DNA of 64,000 nt from Grimontia celer (lineage in GTDB: Bacteria > Pseudomonadota > Gammaproteobacteria > Enterobacterales > Vibrionaceae), in NCBI RefSeq assembly GCF_900055185.1, contig NZ_FIZX01000002.1, positions 686,586 through 750,585 on the forward strand, written 5' to 3'. The notes under the pieces are model-generated. The model saw only the letters and a program-made list of their open reading frames with translations, searched no databases and was not told where the DNA came from. Positions 29,194-37,478 of the stretch are shown here, piece by piece (the stretch's first letter is position 1; the number at the start of each line of letters is the position of its first letter). The position numbers were made by a program, and so were the translations under genes.

Positions 29194-31278
29194 TTAAATA
29201 GTTTCTAGTTTCTCAGAGGGTTGCCACCATGCTTTATTTGTTTCACGATAAAGATAATTGATACTTTCAATAGTGTTATTTATTCCTGTTGCTTTAGCGT
29301 AATACATAGGGCCACCACGAAAACGGGGGAATCCGTAGCCATTTAGCCAAATGGTATCTATATCTTCACTGTTTCTGGCAATTCCTTTTTCTAGTAAATT
29401 TGCTCCTTCGTTGACCAATGCAAGCACCAGTCTGTTCTGAATTTCCTCATCACTGATTCTTCTGGCTTCAATGCCTAAACGTTCTGCTTCAATAGCAATC
29501 AGTGCCATTGTCGTTGGGTCATTGGTTTTCTTACCATTTTCATAACGGTAAAAGCCCACACCCGTTTTTCGGCCGAGTCGTCCATGTTCAACCATGGTGT
29601 CGGCTGCGAGAAAGTAGGCGGGATCATCGTAAATCGGTGGGTACTCGCGGCGCGCTTTGTAGGCGATATCGATACCGGACATGTCGTTCACTGCCAACGG
29701 TCCCATCGCCATGCCCCAGGATTCCATCGCCGAATCTATTTGTTCCGGGCTTGCACCTTCCAGCAATAGCATATTGGCTTCCCGGCCGTAAGCGGCATAC
29801 ATCCGGTTGCCAACAAATCCAAAGCCAACCCCAACACAAACTGGTACTTTGCCCAATCGCTTGGCGGTCTTCATGACTGCACTGACAGCTTGTTCGGATG
29901 TCGAACGGGTTTTGACCACCTCAACCAGTTTCATCACGTTCGCGGGGCTGAAAAAGTGCATGCCAATGACTTGCTCGGGTCGGGTGGTAGAGGTGGCTAT
30001 CTCATCAATGTCCAGATAGGAGGTATTGGTCGCGAAGATGGTCGACGGCTTACAGACTGCATCTAAAGAAGAGAAAATGATCTTCTTCACCGACATTTTT
30101 TCAAATGCTGCTTCGACCACCAAATCAATATTAGCAAGGTTGCCATAATCACTGGTGCCAGAAATCAGCGAGAGGGCATGCTCTTTTTGCGCTTCTGACA
30201 CTCGGCCTTGATCATACATTTTCTGATATTGGTGACGAATGCGCTCTAAACCCAAGACGCACAGATCTTCATTGGTTTCCACTAAAGTGACGCTGTAACC
30301 ACTATTTGCAAAAGCGATGGCAATACCAGCTCCCATAGTGCCTGCACCAATGACGGCGACCGATTGAATATCGTCGCTAGACGTCGATTTGGCATGCCCG
30401 GAAGCAGCCTGTTTTTCAGCAAAAAAGGCATAGCGCATCGCACTGGATTGTTCGGAATCCCGGCAGGCCAGAAACAGGGTTCTTTCCAGTGCCAAGGCTT
30501 CGTTAAAGGGAAGCTTAGTGGTAGCTTCAATGGCATCAATGGCTCTTTGAGGAGCGAGCTGACCTTTGGCCTTTTGGGCGAGTTTTTTACGCCAGCTTTC
30601 GAAGATATTCTCTTCGAAAGAATCCGGAATATCCCGCTTGTCCGGCGCAACAAAGACGTCGTTAGCTGTGCTTTGGGAGAAAAGAATCGATGCTTGGTTA
30701 ACCAGAGAGGCGTGCTCGGGTAGCGGTGAAGAGGCTTGTCCTAACCTGCCGTCATCGACCTTCATATCGATAAGATCCGTTAATGAATCTGTCGATACCA
30801 TTTTACCGGATGTAATCATTGAAAGGGCCTTTTCTACACCTACATAACGGGGCAAAAGCTGAGTGCCGCTGGCACCCGGTATAAGGCCGAGGTTCACTTC
30901 GGGCAAGCCAACCTTTGTGCCTATCATGGCAACCCGGTAATGACATGACAGTGCCAATTCGAAACCACCGCCAAGCACGGTGCCATGAAGTGCAGCCGTC
31001 ACGGGTTTCACGCTGTTTCGAATCGCCTGCAACACATCAGGAAGGTGAGGTGTTTTGGGCATTTGGCCGAACTCTTTGATATCAGCGCCGGCAATAAAGG
31101 TGTTGCCGTCACAGCCAATCACAATGGCGGAAATATCTGGATTGGCATTTGCCTGTTCCAGTCCGGCCAAAATGCCAGAGCGAACGGAATGGGAAAGGGC
31201 ATTTACCGGTGGGTTGTTTACCCGGATGACGCCAACCCCGTCTTCAATGACAAGGTTAACAGTGTCAGAAAGAAACAT
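29194..31278 (-). CDS. Fused enoyl-CoA hydratase / 3-hydroxyacyl-CoA dehydrogenase, last gene of the paa operon
   Basis: Bifunctional enzyme of 694 residues. The N-terminal 190 residues form a crotonase domain (GNTFIAGADIKEFGQM, HGTVLGGGFELALSCHYR with oxyanion-hole glycines, GLPEVNLGLIPGASGTQ). From about residue 305 comes an NAD-binding Rossmann domain (VAVIGAGTMGAGIAIAFANS), then the 3-hydroxyacyl-CoA dehydrogenase catalytic block (GMHFFSPANVMKLVEVV) and two C-terminal dehydrogenase domains. It resembles the multifunctional FadJ/FadB-like proteins. In this operon it stands where PaaF (2,3-dehydroadipyl-CoA hydratase) and PaaH (3-hydroxyadipyl-CoA dehydrogenase) would be expected, and neither is otherwise present. 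I infer it does both steps. AAGGACA precedes the ATG; it follows paaE by 24 bases. Confidence 0.88.
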   Translation of the reverse strand: MFLSDTVNLVIEDGVGVIRVNNPPVNALSHSVRSGILAGLEQANANPDISAIVIGCDGNTFIAGADIKEFGQMPKTPHLPDVLQAIRNSVKPVTAALHGTVLGGGFELALSCHYRVAMIGTKVGLPEVNLGLIPGASGTQLLPRYVGVEKALSMITSGKMVSTDSLTDLIDMKVDDGRLGQASSPLPEHASLVNQASILFSQSTANDVFVAPDKRDIPDSFEENIFESWRKKLAQKAKGQLAPQRAIDAIEATTKLPFNEALALERTLFLACRDSEQSSAMRYAFFAEKQAASGHAKSTSSDDIQSVAVIGAGTMGAGIAIAFANSGYSVTLVETNEDLCVLGLERIRHQYQKMYDQGRVSEAQKEHALSLISGTSDYGNLANIDLVVEAAFEKMSVKKIIFSSLDAVCKPSTIFATNTSYLDIDEIATSTTRPEQVIGMHFFSPANVMKLVEVVKTRSTSEQAVSAVMKTAKRLGKVPVCVGVGFGFVGNRMYAAYGREANMLLLEGASPEQIDSAMESWGMAMGPLAVNDMSGIDIAYKARREYPPIYDDPAYFLAADTMVEHGRLGRKTGVGFYRYENGKKTNDPTTMALIAIEAERLGIEARRISDEEIQNRLVLALVNEGANLLEKGIARNSEDIDTIWLNGYGFPRFRGGPMYYAKATGINNTIESINYLYRETNKAWWQPSEKLETI

Positions 31279-31302
31279 AATGTGTCCTTACATTGGTCAA
31301 AA

Positions 31303-32400
31303 TCATCGCTGGTCGAAATCAACGGTGACGTCATCAGAAAGGGGGTGTGCCTGACAGGTCAGGATGTAACCCGCATCGATCTCGTGTTGTTCAAGGCCGT
31401 GGCTGATATCCATCTCGACTTCTCCTTTCACCAGCTTGGCTTTACAGGTGGAGCAAACACCGCCTTTGCATGAATAGGGGAGTGACATGCCATTCTCGAT
31501 GCCTGCATCGAGAATGTTTTCACCCACAGTCGCCAGCTTGAAGGTGATAGAGCGCCCATCAGCGGTGACGGTCACTTTGCTCATTTTTTCTTCGCCATAG
31601 TTGGCGACACGCTGTTTGGCTTTTTCCAGCGCAACTTGCGCATCTTCAGACGACGAGGAGAAAAGCTCATAGTGAATTTGGTCATCAGAAAGCCCCTCAA
31701 TACGGAACCCTCTGGAGACTTCCGCCATCATGGATTCAGGGCCACAGATAAAGGCATGGTCGGTGCTGTTGATATCAATCAGGCGATGTTTTTGCAGTGC
31801 GGCACCTTTCTTCACGTCAATGTGGCCGGATAACAGGTCTGAGCCCTGATCTTCCTGGCTCATGATGTTTATCCAACTGAATCGGGTCATGTAGCGGTTT
31901 TTCAGATAACCCAGGGTGTCAGCGAACATCATGGTGTTGCTCTGACGATTGCCGTAAATCAAGGTGATACGGCTATTGGGCTCCTGAGAAAGTACGGTTT
32001 TGATGATCGACAAAATCGGCGTGATCCCGCTGCCGACGGCGATGCACATGTAATGATGCTGGTTGGATTCGTCGAGTTCCGTATAGAAGCTGCCTTGTGG
32101 CGGCATAACATCAACCGTAAGACCTGCCTCAAACGTGTCATTGGCGAAGTTGGAGAACTTACCGCCATCCACGCGTTTGATCGCGACTTGCAATACGCCT
32201 TCATCGGCACCGGAACAAATCGAGTACGCGCGTCGAACTTCTTCCCCATCTATGTCGGCGCGCAATGTCAGAAACTGCCCTTGAACAAAGCTAAACGTTT
32301 CTTTAAGCGTGTCGGGAATGTCGAATGTCACGCATAAAGCAGAGTCAGTCTGGGGCTGCGTATGTTTTATTTTTAATGAATAGAAATTGGTTTCACTCAT
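31303..32400 (-). CDS. paaE: Phenylacetyl-CoA epoxidase reductase subunit
   Basis: NADPH-dependent reductase that feeds electrons to the PaaABC di-iron epoxidase. About 365 residues. The N-terminal FAD domain has RRAYSICSG-type binding; the NAD(P) domain has AVGSGITPILSIIKTVL; the C-terminus is a plant-type [2Fe-2S] ferredoxin with cysteines in PYSCKGGVCSTCKAKLVKGE and a later LTCQAHP. ATG 32400 is preferred over a TTG two codons earlier. It is sixth in the order A-B-C-D-E of the epoxidase genes and follows paaD by 15 bases. Confidence 0.96.
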   Translation of the reverse strand: MSETNFYSLKIKHTQPQTDSALCVTFDIPDTLKETFSFVQGQFLTLRADIDGEEVRRAYSICSGADEGVLQVAIKRVDGGKFSNFANDTFEAGLTVDVMPPQGSFYTELDESNQHHYMCIAVGSGITPILSIIKTVLSQEPNSRITLIYGNRQSNTMMFADTLGYLKNRYMTRFSWINIMSQEDQGSDLLSGHIDVKKGAALQKHRLIDINSTDHAFICGPESMMAEVSRGFRIEGLSDDQIHYELFSSSSEDAQVALEKAKQRVANYGEEKMSKVTVTADGRSITFKLATVGENILDAGIENGMSLPYSCKGGVCSTCKAKLVKGEVEMDISHGLEQHEIDAGYILTCQAHPLSDDVTVDFDQR

Positions 32401-32415
32401 GGTCAATTCCCTTTA

Positions 32416-32955
32416 CTACAAGCATTTAAAGAAATCGAAAGGCTCATGACAGCTCTCGCAACGGAATAGCGCTTTACAGGCTGTTGAGCCGAATTCGCTG
32501 ATCCTCGTTGTGTTTGATGAACCGCAGTGAGGGCAGCGCACTCCTTGCTTGGGAGTCAGTCGAAGGCAGCCATCAGGTGCATCTGAGGGCGGTGCAATAC
32601 CATATTCCCTCAGCTTTCGTTGGCCAGACTCTGACATGTCGTCGGTTGACCAAGGAGGGAAAAGCACGGTTTTGACTTCAACGCTGCCATAACCGGCTTC
32701 AGACAGGAGAGCCAGGATATCTTCCTTGATCGTCTCCACCGCCGGGCAGCCGGAATACGTGGGGGTGATGGTGACAAGGAGCTTACCGTCCTGTTCGCTG
32801 ACATCACGCAGGATCCCGATATCCCAAATAGAAAGCACCGGGATTTCAGGGTCAGCGATTTCGTCCAGCAACTGCCAAACGTCTGGCAGCGGAGATTCTG
32901 CCCGCATCTTCACTCGCTCAAACCGGGCATGTGGTGTTACTGGAATGGTTTCCAT
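32416..32955 (-). CDS. paaD: Phenylacetyl-CoA epoxidase assembly protein
   Basis: Protein of 179 residues needed for maturation of the epoxidase, thought to act on iron-sulfur delivery to PaaE. The N-terminal MIP18/DUF59 domain is clear (LLDEIADPEIPVLSIWDIGI, VTITPTYSGCPAVETIKEDI). The C-terminal cysteine-rich tail has paired zinc-type motifs (CPHCGSSNT, FRCESCHEPFDFFKC). It begins 3 bases after paaC ends, so translation is probably coupled. Confidence 0.95.
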   Translation of the reverse strand: METIPVTPHARFERVKMRAESPLPDVWQLLDEIADPEIPVLSIWDIGILRDVSEQDGKLLVTITPTYSGCPAVETIKEDILALLSEAGYGSVEVKTVLFPPWSTDDMSESGQRKLREYGIAPPSDAPDGCLRLTPKQGVRCPHCGSSNTTRISEFGSTACKALFRCESCHEPFDFFKCL

Positions 32956-32958
32956 ACC

Positions 32959-33717
32959 TCACCACTCACAACCGGGATAAGCGCGGTGTACACTTTGCAT
33001 CACGCCTAACAAATGACCGAGATGTTCCGTGTGATAGCCTTTCCGGCCTCCACGCACTGCCCATTCATCAGCTGGAACCTCAAGCGTGGCTTCTTCCAAA
33101 ACGCGGCTTAACTGGGCGTCAAAACTGGCTTTAAGAGCAGAAGTATCCACGGCTATGCCAGCGGCAACCAATCGCTGCTCTGTGTCATCCGGCTCAAATA
33201 TCTCTGGGATATAACCCCATAAATCGTTGAAGGCCATTTGCATGCGCTGGTGGCTCTCTTCTGTGCCGTCCCCCAGTTTGATGACCCAGTCCTTACTGCG
33301 CATCAGGTGGTAACGGGTTTCTTTAATCGACTTGTGAGCAATTGCTGACAACACTGGATCGCTGGATTCCAGCAACTGGGTCATAAACAGTTGGCTGTAG
33401 ATGTCGACGATAAGTTGCCTTGCCATGGTGAACGCAAAGTCACCACGTGGAAGCTCGTTGATGAGGTGATTGATGTAATCTCGCTCCCCCCGAAGAAAGG
33501 CAAAATCATCTTCGCTTTTGTCGCCATTGGTCAGTTCTGAAGCGTAGCCATAAAACATGCGTGCACGGCCAATGTAGTCCAGTGCGACATTACCCAGTGC
33601 AATGTCTTCTTCCAGAAAAGGCCCATTGCTCGCCCACTCGGACAAACGGTGTCCGAGCGTTAATGCGTCATCGCCAAGGCTCAGCACGTAGCGGAGCAAA
33701 TCTTGTTGTTGTTCCAT
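32959..33717 (-). CDS. paaC: Phenylacetyl-CoA epoxidase structural subunit
   Basis: Ferritin-like partner of PaaA, about 252 residues, without a functional di-iron site in the family. Helical blocks SLGDDALTLGHRLSEWASNG, DIALGNVALDYIGRARMF and RDYINHLINELPRGDFAFTM match PaaC. ATG 33717 lies 7 bases after AAGGAGG; a TTG two codons earlier is less likely. Fits between paaB (12 bases upstream) and paaD. Confidence 0.95.
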   Translation of the reverse strand: MEQQQDLLRYVLSLGDDALTLGHRLSEWASNGPFLEEDIALGNVALDYIGRARMFYGYASELTNGDKSEDDFAFLRGERDYINHLINELPRGDFAFTMARQLIVDIYSQLFMTQLLESSDPVLSAIAHKSIKETRYHLMRSKDWVIKLGDGTEESHQRMQMAFNDLWGYIPEIFEPDDTEQRLVAAGIAVDTSALKASFDAQLSRVLEEATLEVPADEWAVRGGRKGYHTEHLGHLLGVMQSVHRAYPGCEW

Positions 33718-33729
33718 TTCCAAGCCTCC

Positions 33730-34017
33730 TTACATGTTGCCCACTTCTTTCGGAAGTGGGTAATAGGTGGCATGGCGGTATGGTTTGTCGTCTGACGGGT
33801 CGAAGAAAGCTTCGTTGTCATCTTCCTGTGAGGCAGAAATATCAGCCGAGCGAACCACCCAAATACTCACACCTTCACTTCTGCGCGTGTAGCAGTCTCG
33901 CGCATATTGCAATGCGTGAGCGGCATCTTCCGCATGAAGGCTGCCAACGTGTTTATGGTCAAGGCCGCGCTTACCGCGAACAAAGACTTCAAACAGTTCG
34001 AGATTTTCCAGAGTCAT
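33730..34017 (-). CDS. paaB: Phenylacetyl-CoA epoxidase small subunit
   Basis: Protein of 95 residues that bridges the PaaAC heterodimers in the epoxidase complex. Family length and blocks agree: LELFEVFVRGKRGLDHKHVG near the start and ATYYPLPKEVGNM at the end. A TAAGGAGAAG site precedes the ATG. It is 11 bases after paaA. Confidence 0.96.
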   Translation of the reverse strand: MTLENLELFEVFVRGKRGLDHKHVGSLHAEDAAHALQYARDCYTRRSEGVSIWVVRSADISASQEDDNEAFFDPSDDKPYRHATYYPLPKEVGNM

Positions 34018-34028
34018 ACCGCTTCTCC

Positions 34029-34997
34029 TTAAGCCACAGCATGTTGTTGACGTTGTTTGACTTTTTCCGCGTAAGCATTCTGCGCGTCACGCACCCAAGC
34101 ACCTTCTTCGTGGGCATTCACGTGATGCTGAATACGCTGGCGGTTGCAGTGACCGTTGCCATTTATGACGTTGTAGAATTCTTCCCAGTCGATTTCGCCG
34201 CTGTCGTAATGGTCGCGTTCTTCATTCCATTTAATCGCTTTGTCTGGGTGTTCCAACCCAAGAAACTCAATTTGCTGCACAGTCTGGTCAATGAACTTCT
34301 GACGAAGACTGTCATTAGTTTCGCGTTTTATTTTCCATTGCATTGAACGTGCTGAGTGCGCAGATTCTGCATCATGCGGGCCGAACATCATCAGAGATGG
34401 CCAGTAAAAGCGGTTGAGTGAATCTTGTGCCATCTGGCGCTGCGCATCGCTGCCATTGGCGAGTGCCAGCATGATTTGATAGCCCTGACGCTGGTGGAAA
34501 CTTTCTTCCTTACAAATGCGGATCATGGCGCGGGAATAAGGGCCGTATGAGGTGCGCTGTAAGGAAACCTGATTACAGATAGCTGCGCCATCAACCAGCC
34601 AGCCAATAGCGCCAATGTCGCCCCAGGTCTGGGTGGGGTAATTGAAGATAGAGGCGTATTTCGCTTTTCCGGTTTGCAGTGCTTCGATCATTTCTGCGCG
34701 GCTGATTCCGAGCGTTTCTGCAGAGCTATAGAGATACAAGCCGTGACCGGCTTCATCCTGCACCTTGGCGAGCAGCACGGCTTTGCGGCGCAGTGATGGC
34801 GCGCGGGTGATCCAGTTGCCTTCTGGCTGTTCACCAATCACCTCTGAATGCGCGTGTTGGGAAATCTGGCGGATCAGATTCTGGCGATAGGCTTCCGGCA
34901 TCCAATCCTTTGGTTCGATCTTTTCTTCACGATCAATCTTTTGCTGAAAGGCTTCCAGCAGTGCTTTTTCCTGGGCTTCCTGTCTTAGTTTTTTCAT
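34029..34997 (-). CDS. paaA: Phenylacetyl-CoA epoxidase catalytic subunit
   Basis: Di-iron oxygenase subunit that converts phenylacetyl-CoA to ring-1,2-epoxyphenylacetyl-CoA with PaaBC and PaaE. About 322 residues. Iron-ligand blocks of the ferritin-like four-helix bundle are present: [20 protein letters not shown] (E..H) and [18 protein letters not shown] (EE..H). The [20 protein letters not shown] and [14 protein letters not shown] blocks are near-identical to E. coli PaaA. Two ATGs stand two codons apart; the inner one at 34997 has the better distance from GGAG. First of the epoxidase block, 30 bases after paaJ. Confidence 0.97.
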   Translation of the reverse strand: MKKLRQEAQEKALLEAFQQKIDREEKIEPKDWMPEAYRQNLIRQISQHAHSEVIGEQPEGNWITRAPSLRRKAVLLAKVQDEAGHGLYLYSSAETLGISRAEMIEALQTGKAKYASIFNYPTQTWGDIGAIGWLVDGAAICNQVSLQRTSYGPYSRAMIRICKEESFHQRQGYQIMLALANGSDAQRQMAQDSLNRFYWPSLMMFGPHDAESAHSARSMQWKIKRETNDSLRQKFIDQTVQQIEFLGLEHPDKAIKWNEERDHYDSGEIDWEEFYNVINGNGHCNRQRIQHHVNAHEEGAWVRDAQNAYAEKVKQRQQHAVA

Positions 34998-35027
34998 TAT
35001 CATTGCTCCGTTTTCAGGTGCAGAAAG

Positions 35028-36230
35028 TCAAACACGTTCAATCACGAGGGCGATACCCTGACCGACACCAATACACATGGTGCAAAGGGCATATCTGCCT
35101 TGCGTACGTTCAAGTTGGTTCAGGGCGGTAAGCACAAGTCGTGCACCGCTGGCACCCAAAGGGTGACCCAACGCGATAGCTCCGCCATTGGGATTCACTT
35201 TTTGTGAATCGTCCGGCAGGCCAAGGTCGCGGGTTACCGCTAACGCCTGTGCGGCAAACGCTTCGTTGAGCTCAATGGTGTCGATATCGTCAAGAGTCAG
35301 GCCCGCCAGTTTCAGCACTTTCTTGGCTGCTGGAGAGGGGCCAAAGCCCATGATGCGAGGTGGTACGCCAGCCGTTGCCATAGCAAGAATGCGAGCACGG
35401 GGGTTAAGGCCGTGCTTCTCAATGGCACTTTCTGATGCAAGCAGCAGGGCAACCGCACCATCGTTCACACCTGACGCGTTGCCAGCGGTGACGCTGCCAA
35501 ATTCCCGAAAGGGCGTGGGCAATCCCGCCAGTGCTTCAGCGGTTGTGGTGCGCAGGTGTTCGTCTTTCTCAAAACAAAGCGGTTCTTGCTTACGGCGTGG
35601 GATCATCACTGGTGTGATTTCAGCGGCAAAAACGCCTGTTTCCTGTGCATTGGAAGCACGTTGTTGGCTTCGAAGGGCAAAGGCATCTTGATCGAGACGA
35701 CTGACTTTAAAATATTCTGCGACGTTTTCTGCTGTTTCAGGCATGGAATCGACGCCGTACTGTTTCTTCATTTTGTCGTTGATAAAGCGCCAGCCAATGG
35801 TGGTGTCGAAAATTTCTGCCTGACGGGAAAAAGCGGTCTGCGCTTTGCTCATCACAAAGGGAGCGCGGGACATAGATTCCACGCCGCCGGCAATCGCCAG
35901 TTCAATCTCTCCACAGTCAATGGCGCGGGCTGCTGTGCCGACGGCGTCCATACCTGAACCGCAAAGGCGGTTGATGGTGGTGGCGGGGACAGAATCTGGC
36001 ATGCCTGCCAGAAGGGCACTCATGCGGCCCACATTGCGGTTATCTTCACCGGCCTGATTGGCACAGCCATAGAAGACTTCTTCAATCTGGGACCAATCAA
36101 GTTGCGGGTTACGCTCCATGAGAGCGCGAATAGGCACTGCGCCTAGGTCATCGGCTCTCACTGCGGAGAGCGTGCCGCCGTAGCGGCCAAATGCGGTGCG
36201 AATGCCATCGCAGATATAAGCATGCTTCAT
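35028..36230 (-). CDS. paaJ: 3-oxoadipyl-CoA / 3-oxo-5,6-dehydrosuberyl-CoA thiolase
   Basis: Thiolase of 400 residues that cleaves 3-oxo-5,6-dehydrosuberyl-CoA and 3-oxoadipyl-CoA in phenylacetate breakdown. The acylated cysteine is in TTINRLCGSGMDAVGTAA, the histidine block in NPNGGAIALGHPLGASGAR, and the second cysteine in CTMCIGVGQGIAL. A very similar enzyme, PcaF, serves the beta-ketoadipate pathway; the paa context decides. Its ATG overlaps the paaI stop by 4 bases (ATGA). Confidence 0.95.
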   Translation of the reverse strand: MKHAYICDGIRTAFGRYGGTLSAVRADDLGAVPIRALMERNPQLDWSQIEEVFYGCANQAGEDNRNVGRMSALLAGMPDSVPATTINRLCGSGMDAVGTAARAIDCGEIELAIAGGVESMSRAPFVMSKAQTAFSRQAEIFDTTIGWRFINDKMKKQYGVDSMPETAENVAEYFKVSRLDQDAFALRSQQRASNAQETGVFAAEITPVMIPRRKQEPLCFEKDEHLRTTTAEALAGLPTPFREFGSVTAGNASGVNDGAVALLLASESAIEKHGLNPRARILAMATAGVPPRIMGFGPSPAAKKVLKLAGLTLDDIDTIELNEAFAAQALAVTRDLGLPDDSQKVNPNGGAIALGHPLGASGARLVLTALNQLERTQGRYALCTMCIGVGQGIALVIERV

Positions 36231-36670
36231 GAATCACTCCTTTGATCTGGTGGGAGTACGGCTTGGTTCAGGCGTGCTGAGTTGCCCTTGAAAATGGCGA
36301 CGAGCTCCTGGTTCTGGTTAGTAATATTGACGATGTAGATGCCGACTCTTCTGCCTTGATGCAGGGCTTGCGCCCGTGCAGTGAGTACATCGTTTTCTTT
36401 AGCGGGGCGCAGAAAATCGATAGAGCAGGCAGAGGCCACGGCAGATTCGTTTTCTGAATTGCAGGCAAAAGCAAATGCTGAATCCGCCAGGCTGAAAATC
36501 TGGCCGCCATGACAGGTTTGGTGACCGTTCAGCATCTCCGCGGTGACACGCATGGTGACTTCACTTTGCCGACAGGCCATGTGCACGATTTCCATACCCA
36601 TGGTGCGGGAGACATTGTCATGGCTGAACATTTGCTGCGCGCAGGCTTGCGCTATTTGGTCCGCATCCAT
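36227..36670 (-). CDS. paaI: Hydroxyphenylacetyl-CoA thioesterase
   Basis: Hotdog-fold thioesterase of about 147 residues that hydrolyses dead-end aryl-CoA esters and frees CoA. The family block HGGQIFSLADSAFAFACNS with the catalytic aspartate is present. The ATG at 36670 has AAGGGGG at 7 bases; another ATG at 36676 overlaps the paaG stop (ATGA) but is only one base from that site, so the exact start is uncertain. It overlaps paaG or follows it by 2 bases. Confidence 0.93.
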   Translation of the reverse strand: MDADQIAQACAQQMFSHDNVSRTMGMEIVHMACRQSEVTMRVTAEMLNGHQTCHGGQIFSLADSAFAFACNSENESAVASACSIDFLRPAKENDVLTARAQALHQGRRVGIYIVNITNQNQELVAIFKGNSARLNQAVLPPDQRSDS

Positions 36671-36672
36671 GC

Positions 36673-37476
36673 TCATTCCCCCTTAAACTGCGGTGTACGC
36701 TTTTCAAGAAAGGAAGCCACGCCTTCGGCGTAATCCTTTGAATAGCCAAGGTTACGCATGGTCTCTTTTTCCAGCTCAAGCTGGTGGTCGAGCGTGTTGG
36801 CAAACGATGCATTCAACAGGCGTTTGATATTGGCGAGAGCAAGAGTCGGCTGGCTGGCGAGTTTTTCTGCTACCGCATTGGCTTCTTCCATCAAGGCTTC
36901 ATCGTCAACACAGCGCCAAATCATTCCCCAAGTCTCGGCTTGCTCTGCCGGAAGCTTTTCACCCAGCAACGCCAAGGCTTTTGCTCTGGGCAGGCCAAGT
37001 GCGCGGGTAAGGTTCCAGGTGCCGCCGGAATCCGGGATCAGTCCGATTTTGGCGAAAGACTGAATAAAGCTGGCAGAGCGGGCAGCAAAGACAATGTCAC
37101 ACGCCATGGCAATATTGGCACCAGCGCCAGCGGCTACGCCGTTAACGGCGCAGATTACGGGAACATTGAGCGTGCTGATGGCGCGAATTAATGGGTTGTA
37201 ATTGCGCTCGACAGATTCGCCCAAATCAACGCGGGCACTGGCGTCATTCACGGCGCGATCATTCAGATCTTGTCCGGCACAAAAGCCCCGGCCATTACCC
37301 GTGATAAGCAAACAGCGGATCTCACTGTTTTCACGCACTTCTCGGATGGCGGCTTTTACTTCTTCATGCATTTGTGCATTGAAGCTATTGAGCGAGTCCG
37401 GCCGGTTCAGCACCAAGGTCGCGACACCATTGTGGACGGTGAAAAGCACGGTGATGAAGTTTATTGGCTTCTTCAT
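36673..37476 (-). CDS. paaG: 1,2-epoxyphenylacetyl-CoA isomerase
   Basis: Crotonase-fold isomerase of 267 residues that turns the ring epoxide into the oxepin-CoA. GNGRGFCAGQDLNDRAVND is the typical PaaG stretch, and VICAVNGVAAGAGANIAMAC and LIPDSGGTWNLTRALGLPRA follow. The match to E. coli PaaG, from memory, runs through the full length. A strong AGGAGGG site overlaps the end of paaZ, 2 bases upstream. Confidence 0.95.
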   Translation of the reverse strand: MKKPINFITVLFTVHNGVATLVLNRPDSLNSFNAQMHEEVKAAIREVRENSEIRCLLITGNGRGFCAGQDLNDRAVNDASARVDLGESVERNYNPLIRAISTLNVPVICAVNGVAAGAGANIAMACDIVFAARSASFIQSFAKIGLIPDSGGTWNLTRALGLPRAKALALLGEKLPAEQAETWGMIWRCVDDEALMEEANAVAEKLASQPTLALANIKRLLNASFANTLDHQLELEKETMRNLGYSKDYAEGVASFLEKRTPQFKGE

Positions 37477-37478
37477 AC

